DNA of 64,000 nt from Promicromonospora sp. Populi. GTDB taxonomy: Bacteria; Actinomycetota; Actinomycetes; Actinomycetales; Cellulomonadaceae. The notes under the pieces are model-generated. The model worked only from the letters and a program-made list of their open reading frames with translations. It had not been told where the DNA came from and ran no database searches. How positions within the stretch are numbered: the first letter of the stretch is position 1; every line of letters begins with the position of its first letter. Positions 55,823 to 64,000 of this stretch are shown here, piece after piece. The DNA lies in assembly GCF_041081105.1 (NCBI RefSeq), contig NZ_CP163528.1:4402001-4466000 (forward strand), given 5' to 3'. The translations under genes were made by a program, and so were the position numbers.

Positions 55823-57457
55823 ATGATCGACGACGCAGCAGCCGACGCAGCGGCTAGTGGTGCGGTCGGCGGAGTGCTCGACCCTGAGCTTCCGCAGGGG
55901 ACTTTTGTCCTTGAGCCAGGGGTGATGGCCCCGCTCGTGGCTCGGATCGCTACCTCTGAGGGATCCGGTACGCACCGGTCCATGTGCCCGTTCACGGGTG
56001 CTCCGCTCGTGACCTTCCCGATCTCCTCGGCCGACGACGTCGCCGCGTGCACCGTCCGGGCGCGCCTGGCGCAGCGCGGCTGGGCGCGGCTCTCGGTGCG
56101 CGACCGCGCCGGCGTCCTGCTGCGACTCGGCCGGATCGTGCTGGAGCGGCAGTCCGAGGCGCTCGACCTGATCCAGCTCGAGACCGGCAAGGCGCGCCGC
56201 GCGGCCTTCGAGGAGATCGCGGACGTCGCCCAGGTCGCCCGGCACTACGCCGTGCGTGGTGAGCGCTACCTCGGGTCCCGCCGGACCCGGGGCATGGTCC
56301 CGTTGCTCACCGGTGCACAGGTGCACCGCCGGCCCGTCGGCGTCGTCGGCGTGATCGCCTCGTGGAGCAACCCGTTGGTGCTCGCGCTCTCGGAGGCGCT
56401 GCCCGCGCTCCTGGCGGGTAACGCAGTAGTGCTCAAGCCCGACCCGCAGGCCACGCTCACCGCCCTGTGGGCGGCCGAGGCGCTGGACGACGCGGGCCTG
56501 CCTGCCGGGTTGTTCCAGGTGGTCGCGGGCGGTCCCGACGTGGGCGAGGCGCTGATCGAGCACGTGGACCACATCTCGTTCACCGGGTCCACAGCCACGG
56601 GACGCAAGGTCGCGTCGCGGGCGGGCCAACGGCTCATCGGCTCGATGCTCGCGCTGGGCGGCAAGAACCCGCTCTACGTGATGGAAGATGTCGACATTGA
56701 TGCGGTAGTCCCCGGTATTGTGCGGGCCTGCTACTCGAACGCGGGTCAGTTGTGCGTGTCCGTCGAACGGCTGGTAGTGCACGAGGCGGTCGCCGACGAG
56801 TTCGTGGCGAAGTTCGTGCGCGCCGTACGGAACCTCCGCCTCGGGCCGGCTCTGGACTACTCGGCCGAGGTCGGCTCGCTCACCTCCGCCGCGCAGCTCG
56901 ACAACGTGACCGCACACGTCGACGACGCCCTGGCCCGTGGGGCCCGAGTGCTCGCCGGCGGGGTGCACCGTGCCGACGTCGGCCCGTACTTCTATGCCCC
57001 TACCGTGCTCGACGACGTCCCGGCGCAGGCTGCGGTCGCACGCGAGGAGACCTTCGGGCCGGTTGTCACCATCACCCGTGTCGACTGCGACGAGGAGGCC
57101 ATCGCCGTCATGAACGACACGGAGTACGGCCTGCACGCCGCAGTCTGGTCCCGGGACGTCGGCCGGGCGCGTCGGGTGGCCGCGCGGGTCGAGACGGGTT
57201 CGGTGGCGATCAACGACGGGTACTCGATCGCCTGGGGCTCCGTCTCCGCCCCGCTCGGCGGCTGGAAGGCCTCCGGCCTGGGCGGTCGGCACGGGACGGC
57301 ATCGATCGACGGCCTCACGCGGCAGCAGACCGTCGTGACGTCCCGCGGCGCCCGGTTCGGGGCCACGCTCGACAACCTGTACGGCGTCGGCGGCGACACC
57401 CCGAGCCGCGTGCTCACCACTGCACTGGATGTGATGCGCAGACTGCGCATGGCGTGA
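55823..57457 (+). CDS. Aldehyde dehydrogenase, GabD2-like, with catalytic Glu replaced
   Basis: This 544-residue NAD(P)-dependent enzyme resembles the actinobacterial succinate-semialdehyde dehydrogenase GabD2 group. Visible are VGVIASWSNPLVLALSEALP (oxyanion Asn), FTGSTATGRKVA, the nucleophile Cys311 in SNAGQLCVS and EETFGPVVTI (cofactor Glu). The general-base position, normally Glu in LELGGK, reads LALGGKNP with Ala277 (codon GCG 56651-56653). It lies exactly 34 residues before the Cys, the canonical spacing. Deacylation could therefore be slow or use another base. The C-terminus has an extra VLTTALDVMRRLRMA helix. Confidence 0.88.
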   Translation: MIDDAAADAAASGAVGGVLDPELPQGTFVLEPGVMAPLVARIATSEGSGTHRSMCPFTGAPLVTFPISSADDVAACTVRARLAQRGWARLSVRDRAGVLLRLGRIVLERQSEALDLIQLETGKARRAAFEEIADVAQVARHYAVRGERYLGSRRTRGMVPLLTGAQVHRRPVGVVGVIASWSNPLVLALSEALPALLAGNAVVLKPDPQATLTALWAAEALDDAGLPAGLFQVVAGGPDVGEALIEHVDHISFTGSTATGRKVASRAGQRLIGSMLALGGKNPLYVMEDVDIDAVVPGIVRACYSNAGQLCVSVERLVVHEAVADEFVAKFVRAVRNLRLGPALDYSAEVGSLTSAAQLDNVTAHVDDALARGARVLAGGVHRADVGPYFYAPTVLDDVPAQAAVAREETFGPVVTITRVDCDEEAIAVMNDTEYGLHAAVWSRDVGRARRVAARVETGSVAINDGYSIAWGSVSAPLGGWKASGLGGRHGTASIDGLTRQQTVVTSRGARFGATLDNLYGVGGDTPSRVLTTALDVMRRLRMA

Positions 57458-57529
57458 GGCGAGGGCGCGGCGCCGCGTGTGGTGAAGGTGCCTCGCCGCG
57501 TGAAGTGAACGGTCGTCACTGAGCGCGGG

Positions 57530-57535
57530 TACGCT
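57530..57535 (+). promoter_or_regulatory. -10 box of the DUF4442 gene, leaderless type
   Basis: TACGCT lies 7 nt before ATG 57543. Confidence 0.5.
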
Positions 57536-57542
57536 CGCCCGC

Positions 57543-58022
57543 ATGACGACGCAGCTCCACGCCCTCTGGAAGTCCGCCAACTCGCTGCCGGTGATCGGCG
57601 GGCTGCTCGGGAAGCGGATCTTCACCGTTGCCTTCTCGATCAAGGCCCCTTACTTCGCCAGCATCGCCCCGCGCGTGGTCGACATGCGTCCGAACCACGG
57701 CGCCGTGGTCGTGCCCAACCGGCGGCGCAACCGCAACCACATCGGCACGGTGCACGCGATCGCCGTATGCAACGGGCTCGAGATGGCCATGGGCTGCCTC
57801 GCCGAGGCGACCGTGCCCGACAACAAGCGGTGGCTGCCGAAGGGCATGGAGGTCTCGTACCTCGCGAAGTCGACCGGCGACGTCACCTGCACCGCCGAGA
57901 CGGACCAGGCGCAGTGGGACGGTGACGACCGGGACCTCCCGGTGCGGGTGCGTGGTGAGCTCGCCGACGGGACAGTGGTGGTCGAGGGCACGATCCACCT
58001 GTGGGTAACACCCAAGAAGTAG
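57543..58022 (+). CDS. DUF4442 hotdog-fold protein (thioesterase-like)
   Basis: This 159-residue protein has the DUF4442/PaaI-like hotdog pattern: APYFASIAPRVVDMRPNHGA, NRRRNRNHIGTVHAIAVCNG, GLEMAMGCLAEATVP and a C-terminal beta strand VVEGTIHLWV. The NHIGTVHA segment occupies the place of the active-site helix in acyl-CoA thioesterases. Substrate unknown. It converges with the DUF218 gene with 7 nt between stops. Confidence 0.83.
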   Translation: MTTQLHALWKSANSLPVIGGLLGKRIFTVAFSIKAPYFASIAPRVVDMRPNHGAVVVPNRRRNRNHIGTVHAIAVCNGLEMAMGCLAEATVPDNKRWLPKGMEVSYLAKSTGDVTCTAETDQAQWDGDDRDLPVRVRGELADGTVVVEGTIHLWVTPKK

Positions 58023-58029
58023 TGAGCTG

Positions 58030-58647
58030 TCAGCGGCGTCGGGGCAGGGAGCGGACCGCGGCCTTCCAGCTCGCGGGTAGTTCCCGCACGTGCCACCAGG
58101 CCCACCGCACCGGCTGCACGCTCTGGGCGCTCACACCCACCCCGACCGCGTCCAGCCCGGCCTCCACGCAGGAGTAGAGGGTGCGGCGCAGGTGATAGTC
58201 CTGCGTGACGACGACGGCGGTGCGCACGTCGAACAGGTCGTGGGCGCGGCGGCAGGTGGCCGTGGTGTTGAACCCCTCGCGGTCCAGCACGATGGCTTCG
58301 TCGGGGACGCCGAGATCGTTGTCCAGGAGCCACGCACGCATCGAGCCGGGCTCGTCGTACCGGGTGCCGTCGGCGTTGTCGTGCGCGTCGCCGCTCAGGA
58401 TCACCGTGGGTGCGACGCCGGCGCGGTAGAGCGCGGCACCGCCCTCGACGCGGCGGCGCAGGTAGACCGACGGTGTGCCGTCGGAGCGAAGCCCGGCCCC
58501 GAGCACGATCACGGCGTCGACCTTGTCGACCTCGCTCGCGTCGCTCCGCACCCGGACATTTCCGGTGGCCTGGACGATCGCGACCGGGACGGTGAAAACA
58601 ACGGCAAGCACGCCCGCGACGACCGCGGCGACCTTCAGGGGAGTCAC
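58030..58647 (-). CDS. YdcF/SanA-like DUF218 membrane protein
   Basis: This 205-residue protein has one N-terminal membrane helix (about 5-27). A DUF218 domain follows: VDAVIVLGAGLRSDGTPSVY, RVEGGAALYRAGVAPTVILS, REGFNTTATCRRAHDLF, VVTQDYHLRRTLYSC. SanA and YdcF proteins are linked to envelope integrity, and the domain face is extracytoplasmic. GTG 58647 is preceded by TAGCGT at 7 nt. Confidence 0.87.
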   Translation of the reverse strand: MTPLKVAAVVAGVLAVVFTVPVAIVQATGNVRVRSDASEVDKVDAVIVLGAGLRSDGTPSVYLRRRVEGGAALYRAGVAPTVILSGDAHDNADGTRYDEPGSMRAWLLDNDLGVPDEAIVLDREGFNTTATCRRAHDLFDVRTAVVVTQDYHLRRTLYSCVEAGLDAVGVGVSAQSVQPVRWAWWHVRELPASWKAAVRSLPRRR

Positions 58648-58654
58648 GCCCGGA

Positions 58655-58660
58655 ACGCTA
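58655..58660 (-). promoter_or_regulatory. -10 box of the DUF218 gene, leaderless type
   Basis: Minus-strand TAGCGT, 7 nt before GTG 58647. Confidence 0.5.
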
Positions 58661-58726
58661 CCGTGCCGCGGTCAGTCGTGGCGCCGGCACGGCCCTCGGA
58701 TCGGCGTCGTTGCGGCCCCGCGTGTT

Positions 58727-59638
58727 TCACGCGGCGAGGAGCGCCAGCTCATCGCGGAGGTTCGCCTCCGCCGCGTCCTGCCAGCGGGCCGCGCCCGGCG
58801 CGGTGCGGAACAGGGGACCGCCGGCCAGGAGCGTGCGGAGCACCTCGGACCGGCCGGCGCGGAACAGCGGGTCGGGCACCTCGCAGTACTCGGCGCGGAC
58901 CTGGTGGGTGTACCGCGTGTAGACGCCCGCGCTGCCGCCCAGCACGGCCAGGTCGGCGTCGCTGACCAGCCCGCCGACGACGTCGTCGGACGCCGGATCG
59001 TGGTCCGCGGTGACCATGACCAGGCGCGCGATCTCGTCGATATCGCCGCCGGACACCCCCGTCCCGGCGAGCGGGCCGAGCAGCTCGGCGACGAGATCGG
59101 CCGAGCGTTGCTCGTCCTGCTGCGCGACGCCGTCGTGCACCGCGTCGTGGAACCACAGGGCGAGGCGGGCGCGCCAGAGCGCACGCTCGGAGACGCGGCT
59201 CTCGGCCGCGACGGCGTCCAGCGCATCCAGGGCCGCAGCCAGGTGCAGCGTCGTGTGGTAAACCCGGTGCGGCTCGCGCCAGCGGTCCACCAGGCCCTCG
59301 CCTGCAGCGCGGGCCAGGCCCGGGTCGGCCCACAGGCCGTCCCAGCGGGTCAGGAGCGCCGCCCGCTTGGCGCGGTTCCGCTCGGCGCCCGAGACGCGCA
59401 GGCCCGACGACGCCAGACGCCGAGCCAGGTCGCCGCCGTCGACCGGCACCGCGCCCGCCGCGACCAGCGCGTCGTACCGTTCGGCCGGGACGTCGTAGTG
59501 GTCGAGGTCGAGCGCGCGGTCGCGCACCTGTGCCGCGCGGGCGAAGAGGCGCAGCTCCTGCAGCGACCCGTCCGAGACCAGGTGGGAGAACAGGGTCCCG
59601 TGCGCGGGCCACGCCGGCGGGTCGATGAAAAGCGTCAC
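58727..59638 (-). CDS. DUF4031-HD domain fusion protein
   Basis: This 303-residue protein joins two units. Residues 1-85 form a DUF4031 module (MTLFIDPPAWPAHGTLFSHL, SLQELRLFARAAQVRDRALD, HYDVPAERYDALVAAGA). From about 115 an HD-type hydrolase module follows, with HRVYHTTLHL (His124, His128, His132) and the HD pair 164-165 in LWFHDAVHD. HD proteins of this kind are predicted metal phosphohydrolases acting on nucleotides. DUF4031 function is unknown. GTG 59638 is preceded by TAGCCT at 6 nt. Confidence 0.83.
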   Translation of the reverse strand: MTLFIDPPAWPAHGTLFSHLVSDGSLQELRLFARAAQVRDRALDLDHYDVPAERYDALVAAGAVPVDGGDLARRLASSGLRVSGAERNRAKRAALLTRWDGLWADPGLARAAGEGLVDRWREPHRVYHTTLHLAAALDALDAVAAESRVSERALWRARLALWFHDAVHDGVAQQDEQRSADLVAELLGPLAGTGVSGGDIDEIARLVMVTADHDPASDDVVGGLVSDADLAVLGGSAGVYTRYTHQVRAEYCEVPDPLFRAGRSEVLRTLLAGGPLFRTAPGAARWQDAAEANLRDELALLAA

Positions 59639-59644
59639 GAAAGG

Positions 59645-59650
59645 AGGCTA
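59645..59650 (-). promoter_or_regulatory. -10 box of the DUF4031-HD gene, leaderless type
   Basis: Minus-strand TAGCCT, 6 nt before GTG 59638. Confidence 0.5.
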
Positions 59651-59709
59651 CGCCGAGTCAGTCGGGTGGTCCGACCAGGCCACTGACCCGAGGATGCTCA
59701 GCCGCCGAG

Positions 59710-60969
59710 TCAGTCGCCTGGTCGTGCGGCTGACCCAGCCGGTCGTGCGACAGACTCAGCGACCCGAGCCGCCTGCCGGGCGATCGCCAGCTCCTCGTTG
59801 GTCGGCACGACCATGACCAGCGGGGACTCGTCCCCCGAACCCGCCGAGATCACCCGCGCCTCGTGCGACCGCGCCTCGTTCGCCGCCGGGTCGATCGTGA
59901 GCCCCAGGAACCTCAGGTCACGGAGCACCCCCGAGCGAATCCGGTGGTCGTTCTCGCCCACCCCCGCCGTGAACGTCAGCACGTCGATCCCGCCCAGCAC
60001 GGCCGCGTACGCGCCCACGTACTTGCGCAGCCGGTGCAGGTACACCTCCAGCGCCAACCCCGCGTCGCGATCACCCGATTCCACAAGCTTGCGCAGCTCG
60101 CGCATGTCACCCACCCCGGACAGACCCAGCAGGCCGGAACGCTTGTTGAGCAGCGTGTCGACGTCGGCTCCCGACATCCCTCCGCGCATCAGATGGAAGA
60201 CGACGCCCGGGTCCACGTCTCCCGAACGGGTGCCCATCACGAGGCCCTCCAACGGCGTCAGCCCCATCGACGTATCGACCGGCTGCCCACCCAGCACCGC
60301 CGACGCCGACGCGCCGTTGCCCAGGTGCAGCACGACCTGCCGGAGCGTGTCGGGCGAGCGGCCCTCGGCCGCCAGCTTTGCGACGACGGCCGGGTGCGCG
60401 GCCACCACAGAAGACACGTACTGGTGCGACGTGCCGTGGAAGCCGTACCGCCGCACGCCATGCTCGGCGGCGACTTTCCGGTCCAGCGCGTACGTGGACG
60501 CGGCCGGCGGGAGCGTGGCGAAGAACGCGGTGTCGAACACGGCGACGTGCGGCAGGTCCGGCAGCAGCTTGCGTGCCACTTCCATGCCCGTCACGGCCGC
60601 CGGGTTGTGCAGCGGGGCCAGCGGGATGAGGTCGCGCACGGCCTCCAGGACATCGTCGTCGACCAGGGTGGGTGTGGTGAACACGGCTCCGCCGTGGACC
60701 ACGCGATGCCCGACGGCGGCGATGCCCGCCTCGGCCAGCGGCGGACCCACCTCGTCGAACAGGTCCAGCACGAGCCGTAGGGCCGCGCCGTGGTCCGGAA
60801 CCGGAAGGTCGCGGTGTGTCTCGGACTCGCCGAACCTGTGCGTCGTGGAACCGGCGGACTCGCCGATCCGCTCCACGATGCCGCCGGCCACCGCCTCACC
60901 CGAGGCAGGGTCGACGAGCTGGTACTTCAGCGAGGAGGAGCCGGAGTTCAGGACGAGGACGGTGCTCAT
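59710..60969 (-). CDS. ackA: Acetate kinase
   Basis: AckA interconverts acetyl phosphate plus ADP with acetate plus ATP. The 419-residue protein begins [20 protein letters not shown] (phosphate-binding), with [33 protein letters not shown] and [12 protein letters not shown] in the active site, and [12 protein letters not shown] near the C-terminus. A low-complexity Ala/Arg tail of about 20 residues follows. The ATG overlaps the pta stop (ATGA); with pta and xfp it forms one operon. Confidence 0.96.
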   Translation of the reverse strand: MSTVLVLNSGSSSLKYQLVDPASGEAVAGGIVERIGESAGSTTHRFGESETHRDLPVPDHGAALRLVLDLFDEVGPPLAEAGIAAVGHRVVHGGAVFTTPTLVDDDVLEAVRDLIPLAPLHNPAAVTGMEVARKLLPDLPHVAVFDTAFFATLPPAASTYALDRKVAAEHGVRRYGFHGTSHQYVSSVVAAHPAVVAKLAAEGRSPDTLRQVVLHLGNGASASAVLGGQPVDTSMGLTPLEGLVMGTRSGDVDPGVVFHLMRGGMSGADVDTLLNKRSGLLGLSGVGDMRELRKLVESGDRDAGLALEVYLHRLRKYVGAYAAVLGGIDVLTFTAGVGENDHRIRSGVLRDLRFLGLTIDPAANEARSHEARVISAGSGDESPLVMVVPTNEELAIARQAARVAESVARPAGSAARPGD

Positions 60970-63137
60970 GCGGACTCCTTGGTCTCGACAGGCTCGACCC
61001 GCGAGGTGTCAGGCTCGGCCTGCAGATCCTCCGAAGCGGTCTGCGCCTGGATCGCAGTGATCGCCACCGTGTTCACTATGTCCTGGACCAGCGCGCCGCG
61101 GGACAGGTCGTTCACCGGCTTGTTCAGGCCCTGCAGCACCGGCCCGACGGCGACCGCGCCCGCCGACCGCTGCACCGCCTTGTACGTGTTGTTGCCCGTG
61201 TTCAGGTCGGGGAAGATGAACACCGTGGCCCGCCCCGCTACGTCGGACTCCGGCAGCTTGGATGCCGCGACCGATGCGTCCACGGCGGCGTCGTACTGGA
61301 TGGGGCCTTCGACGTCGAGCTCGATCTTGGCCTGCGCGATGCGCTCGCGGACCAGCTCCGTGGCGGTGCGCACCTTGTCGACGTCGGCGCCCGTGCCGGA
61401 CGTGCCGGTGGAGTAGGAGAGCATCGCGATCCGCGGTTCGACGCCGAACTGCCGGGCGGTGGCCGCCGACGAGACCGCGATGTCGGCGAGCTCCTCCGAC
61501 GTCGGGTCGGGGATCACCGCGCAGTCGCCGTAGACGAGGACCCGGTCCTCCAGGCACATGAAGAAGACCGACGACACGGACGACGTGCCGGGCTTGGTCT
61601 TGATGATCTCGAACGACGGCCGGATGGTGTGGGCCGTCGAGTGGGCCGCGCCCGAGACCATGCCGTCCGCGAGGCCGAGGTGCACCATCATCGTGCCGAA
61701 GTAGGAGACGTCGGTGACTATCTCGCGCGCCCGCTCCACCGTCATGCCCTTGTGGGCGCGCAGCCGCGTGTACTCGTCCGAGAACTTCTCGACGTGCTCG
61801 GGATCGTGCGTCGACAGCACGCGGGCCGCCGCGATGTTGAGGCCCAGCTCGGCGGCGCGAGCGCGGACCGGTTCCTCCTCGCCCAGGATCGTCAGTTCCG
61901 CGATCTGCCGGGCCAGCACTGTCGAGGCCGCGCGCAGGATCCGGTCGTCGTTGCCCTCCGGGAGCACTATGTGCCGGCGGTCGGCGCGGGCCCGCTCGAT
62001 GAGCTGGTACTCGAACATCAGCGGCGTGACGACCTGCGGCCGCGGCAGGTCGAGGCGGGCGGCCAGCGCGGCGGAGTCCACGTTGGTCTCGAACAGCGCG
62101 CGGGCGATCTCGATCTTGCGCACCGCGTCCTTGTCCACGCGGCCGCGGGTCTCCGCGGCCTCGCGGGCCGCGCGGTAGGTGCCCAGGCCGGTGGTGATGA
62201 TCGGCAGCTTGGGCCGCATCGCCTCCAGCAGCTCCGCCGGGCGGCCCTGCGGGTAGAACCCGCCGTTCAGGATGATCCCGGCCAGGGACGGGAACGACGG
62301 CGTCATGTGCGTCGCGAGCAGGCCGATGAGCAGGTCGATGCGGTCACCAGGGGTGATGACGACGGCGCCGTCGACCAACCGCTCCAGCAGGTGCTCGAAG
62401 CTCATGGCGCCCACCTGCACGTCGAGCGCCTCGCGCCCCAGCAGCTCAGGATCACCCAGCACAAGCTTGCCGCCCACCGCCTCCAGGAGCTGCCCCACCG
62501 TCGGGGCCTGCAGGAACGGCTCCTCGGGGATGGTCCACACCGGCACGTCGGGCTGGGCCGTGGCCAGCAGCGCCCGCACGTCCGCGGCGCCGTCCGGGTC
62601 GGCCCGGTTCACGACCAGGCCGACCGCCTGTGCGTGGTGGGCCGCCAGCTCCGCGAGGCTCACGTCGGCCAGGGCGCGCACATCCTCCGGTGTGCGCTCG
62701 CGGCCAGAGACCACGAGCAGCACGGGCGCGCCCAGGTTTGCCGCGATGCGGGCGTTGAACGAGAGCTCGGTGGGGCCGGCGACGTCGGTGTAGTCGGTGC
62801 CGAGCACCACCACCGAGTCGCAGCGCGCTGCCAGGTCGTGGAACCGCGACACGATGCGGCTCAGCGCGTCCTCCGGGTCGGCGTGCAGGTCCGCGTAGGT
62901 CACGCCGATGGCCTCGTCGTACCCGATGTCGGCGCCGTCGTGCTCCAGGAGAAGCTCCAGGACGTGGTCGCGCTCGCCGCTGGTGTCCTCGGCCTCGCTC
63001 GCGCGCGAGACCGGCCGGAACACCCCGACCCGCTGGCCCTTGCGGACGAGCAGGTCGAGGACGCCCAGCGCGACCGTCGACTTTCCGCTCTCGCCCTCGG
63101 GGGATGCAATGACGATGCTGCGGGTTGCGCCGGTCAA
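60966..63137 (-). CDS. pta: Phosphate acetyltransferase, long form
   Basis: Pta interconverts acetyl-CoA and acetyl phosphate. The 723-residue long form has an N-terminal P-loop ATPase-like domain ([19 protein letters not shown]), a central DRTGG domain (about 215-330) and the C-terminal catalytic PTA_PTB domain from about 385. In that domain sit [48 protein letters not shown] and [19 protein letters not shown]. The start is TTG 63137 with GGAG 8 nt upstream. It sits 16 nt after xfp and overlaps ackA by 4 nt. Confidence 0.95.
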   Translation of the reverse strand: MTGATRSIVIASPEGESGKSTVALGVLDLLVRKGQRVGVFRPVSRASEAEDTSGERDHVLELLLEHDGADIGYDEAIGVTYADLHADPEDALSRIVSRFHDLAARCDSVVVLGTDYTDVAGPTELSFNARIAANLGAPVLLVVSGRERTPEDVRALADVSLAELAAHHAQAVGLVVNRADPDGAADVRALLATAQPDVPVWTIPEEPFLQAPTVGQLLEAVGGKLVLGDPELLGREALDVQVGAMSFEHLLERLVDGAVVITPGDRIDLLIGLLATHMTPSFPSLAGIILNGGFYPQGRPAELLEAMRPKLPIITTGLGTYRAAREAAETRGRVDKDAVRKIEIARALFETNVDSAALAARLDLPRPQVVTPLMFEYQLIERARADRRHIVLPEGNDDRILRAASTVLARQIAELTILGEEEPVRARAAELGLNIAAARVLSTHDPEHVEKFSDEYTRLRAHKGMTVERAREIVTDVSYFGTMMVHLGLADGMVSGAAHSTAHTIRPSFEIIKTKPGTSSVSSVFFMCLEDRVLVYGDCAVIPDPTSEELADIAVSSAATARQFGVEPRIAMLSYSTGTSGTGADVDKVRTATELVRERIAQAKIELDVEGPIQYDAAVDASVAASKLPESDVAGRATVFIFPDLNTGNNTYKAVQRSAGAVAVGPVLQGLNKPVNDLSRGALVQDIVNTVAITAIQAQTASEDLQAEPDTSRVEPVETKESA

Positions 63138-63153
63138 GTTCAGCTCCGTGGTT

Positions 63154-64000
63154 CTATTCGTTGTCTCCGCCGGTGTCGAGCGTAGCCGCGACTACCTGAG
63201 ACTCGGTACCGCTCTCGCGTGCTCCCGGCCAGACCCAGTCGCGCACCTCCGGGATGTCGTCGCCGTGCTCGCGCGTCCAGGCCCGGGCGCGCAGGCGCGC
63301 GTCCTGCATCCGCTGGCGCAGCCCGGCCTGCGCGCTGCCGAGGGACGGCACCCGGTCGATGACGTCGATCACCAGGTGGTACCGGTCCAGGTCGTTGAGC
63401 ATGACCATGTCGAACGGCGTCGTCGTCGTGCCCTCCTCCTTGTAGCCGCGCACGTGCCATTCCGTGTGGCCCGCGCGGCGGTAGGTGAGGCGGTGGATGA
63501 GCCATGGGTAGCCGTGGTACGCGAACACGACCGGCCGGTGGTTCGTGAACAGGCCGTCGAACTCGGTGTCCGTCAGGCCGTGGGGGTGCTCCTTCGCGTC
63601 CTGCAGGCGCATCAGGTCGACGACGTTCACGACGCGCACCTTCAGGTCCGGCAGCTCGCGGCGCAGGATGTCCGCCGCGGCGAGCACCTCCATCGTCGGC
63701 ACGTCGCCGGCGCAGCCCAGGACGACGTCGGGCTGCTCGCCCGCCACCTCCGTGCCCGCCCACTCCCAGATGCCGAGCCCGCGTGTGCAGTGCTCGATCG
63801 CCGTCGCCATGTCGAGGTAGTTCGGCGCCGGCTGCTTGCCCGCGACCACGACGTTCACGTACTGCCGGCTGCGCAGGCAGTGGTCGTAGGTGGACAGCAG
63901 CGTGTTGGCGTCCGGCGGGAGGTACACCCGCACGATCTCGGCCTTCTTGTTCACCACGTGGTCGATGAACCCGGGGTCCTGGTGGCTGAACCCGTTGTGG
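63154..64000 (-). CDS. xfp: Phosphoketolase, C-terminal part (partial at window edge)
   Basis: The last 281 residues of xylulose-5-phosphate/fructose-6-phosphate phosphoketolase are present; the thiamine-binding N-terminal domains lie beyond the edge. Identification rests on [14 protein letters not shown] followed by [20 protein letters not shown], the C-terminal domain opening. Further support is [40 protein letters not shown] and [17 protein letters not shown]. The enzyme splits sugar phosphates into acetyl phosphate and a shorter aldose phosphate. Acetyl phosphate then feeds the adjoining pta and ackA. Confidence 0.95.
   Translation of the reverse strand, partial: HNGFSHQDPGFIDHVVNKKAEIVRVYLPPDANTLLSTYDHCLRSRQYVNVVVAGKQPAPNYLDMATAIEHCTRGLGIWEWAGTEVAGEQPDVVLGCAGDVPTMEVLAAADILRRELPDLKVRVVNVVDLMRLQDAKEHPHGLTDTEFDGLFTNHRPVVFAYHGYPWLIHRLTYRRAGHTEWHVRGYKEEGTTTTPFDMVMLNDLDRYHLVIDVIDRVPSLGSAQAGLRQRMQDARLRARAWTREHGDDIPEVRDWVWPGARESGTESQVVAATLDTGGDNE

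Noticed and set aside
59651..59716. Repeated GAGTCAGTCG words between ackA and the DUF4031-HD gene
   Set aside because: Short, imperfect and in GC-rich sequence; not enough to call a repeat element.
60816..63185. Very long open frame (789 codons) on the plus strand opposite pta
   Set aside because: It mirrors the codon structure of pta and ackA, its protein is Arg/Gly/His-rich without any domain, and pta is certain. High-GC DNA gives such antisense frames routinely.

Overview
The window comes from a high-GC Gram-positive actinobacterium. Evidence is the strong G/C third-position bias, the frequent GTG starts, a WhiB-family regulator, a CIRCE-controlled groES and an F420-type oxidoreductase. 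Gene order (rplM-rpsI-glmM-coaA-glmS-acpS-nnr-alr-tsaE ... tsaB-rimI-tsaD-groES-whiB-guaB-guaB3) matches the conserved actinobacterial backbone. Gene content suggests Micrococcales, perhaps Promicromonosporaceae or Cellulomonadaceae; that family call is inference.

Region by region. 1-10.3 kb is housekeeping: ribosomal proteins L13/S9, amino-sugar synthesis (GlmM, GlmS), CoA and ACP activation (CoaA, AcpS) and NAD(P)HX repair (Nnr). 10.3-25.7 kb is an accessory block between nnr and alr. It holds a large LuxR-type ATPase regulator, a sortase-anchored choice-of-anchor G surface protein, a short exported copper amine oxidase-like protein, a methyltransferase, a membrane protein/histidine kinase/response regulator operon, a glutathione peroxidase, a dicarboxylate symporter-family carrier and an RluA enzyme. 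25.7-27.6 kb carries alr and tsaE. 27.6-39.9 kb is a polymorphic-toxin island: a secreted LamG protein, a 2328-residue Rhs protein with Hint domain and C-terminal toxin, and candidate immunity genes. It separates tsaE from tsaB-rimI-tsaD.

40-50.6 kb returns to the backbone: t6A genes, a rhodanese, a nitroreductase, a glutamate-cysteine ligase-like enzyme, a THUMP-like methyltransferase, groES without groEL, whiB, a MerR regulator and guaB. 50.6-54.1 kb inserts a Tat-exported FAD amine oxidase, an exported RidA-like protein and a DnaQ-type exonuclease between guaB and guaB3. 55.2-59.6 kb has an acetyltransferase, an aldehyde dehydrogenase lacking its usual catalytic Glu, a hotdog thioesterase-like protein, a DUF218 protein and a DUF4031-HD fusion. 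59.7-64 kb is the xfp-pta-ackA phosphoketolase/acetate operon, cut by the window edge.

Two window-wide features stand out. At least fifteen genes have a TAnnnT box exactly 6-7 nt before their start codon, which implies leaderless mRNAs. Several enzymes or domains have altered or trimmed catalytic machinery: an Asn-to-Trp change beside the topaquinone Tyr, an ALDH Glu-to-Ala change, and a half hemerythrin. I saw no tRNA, rRNA, CRISPR array, IS element or origin.
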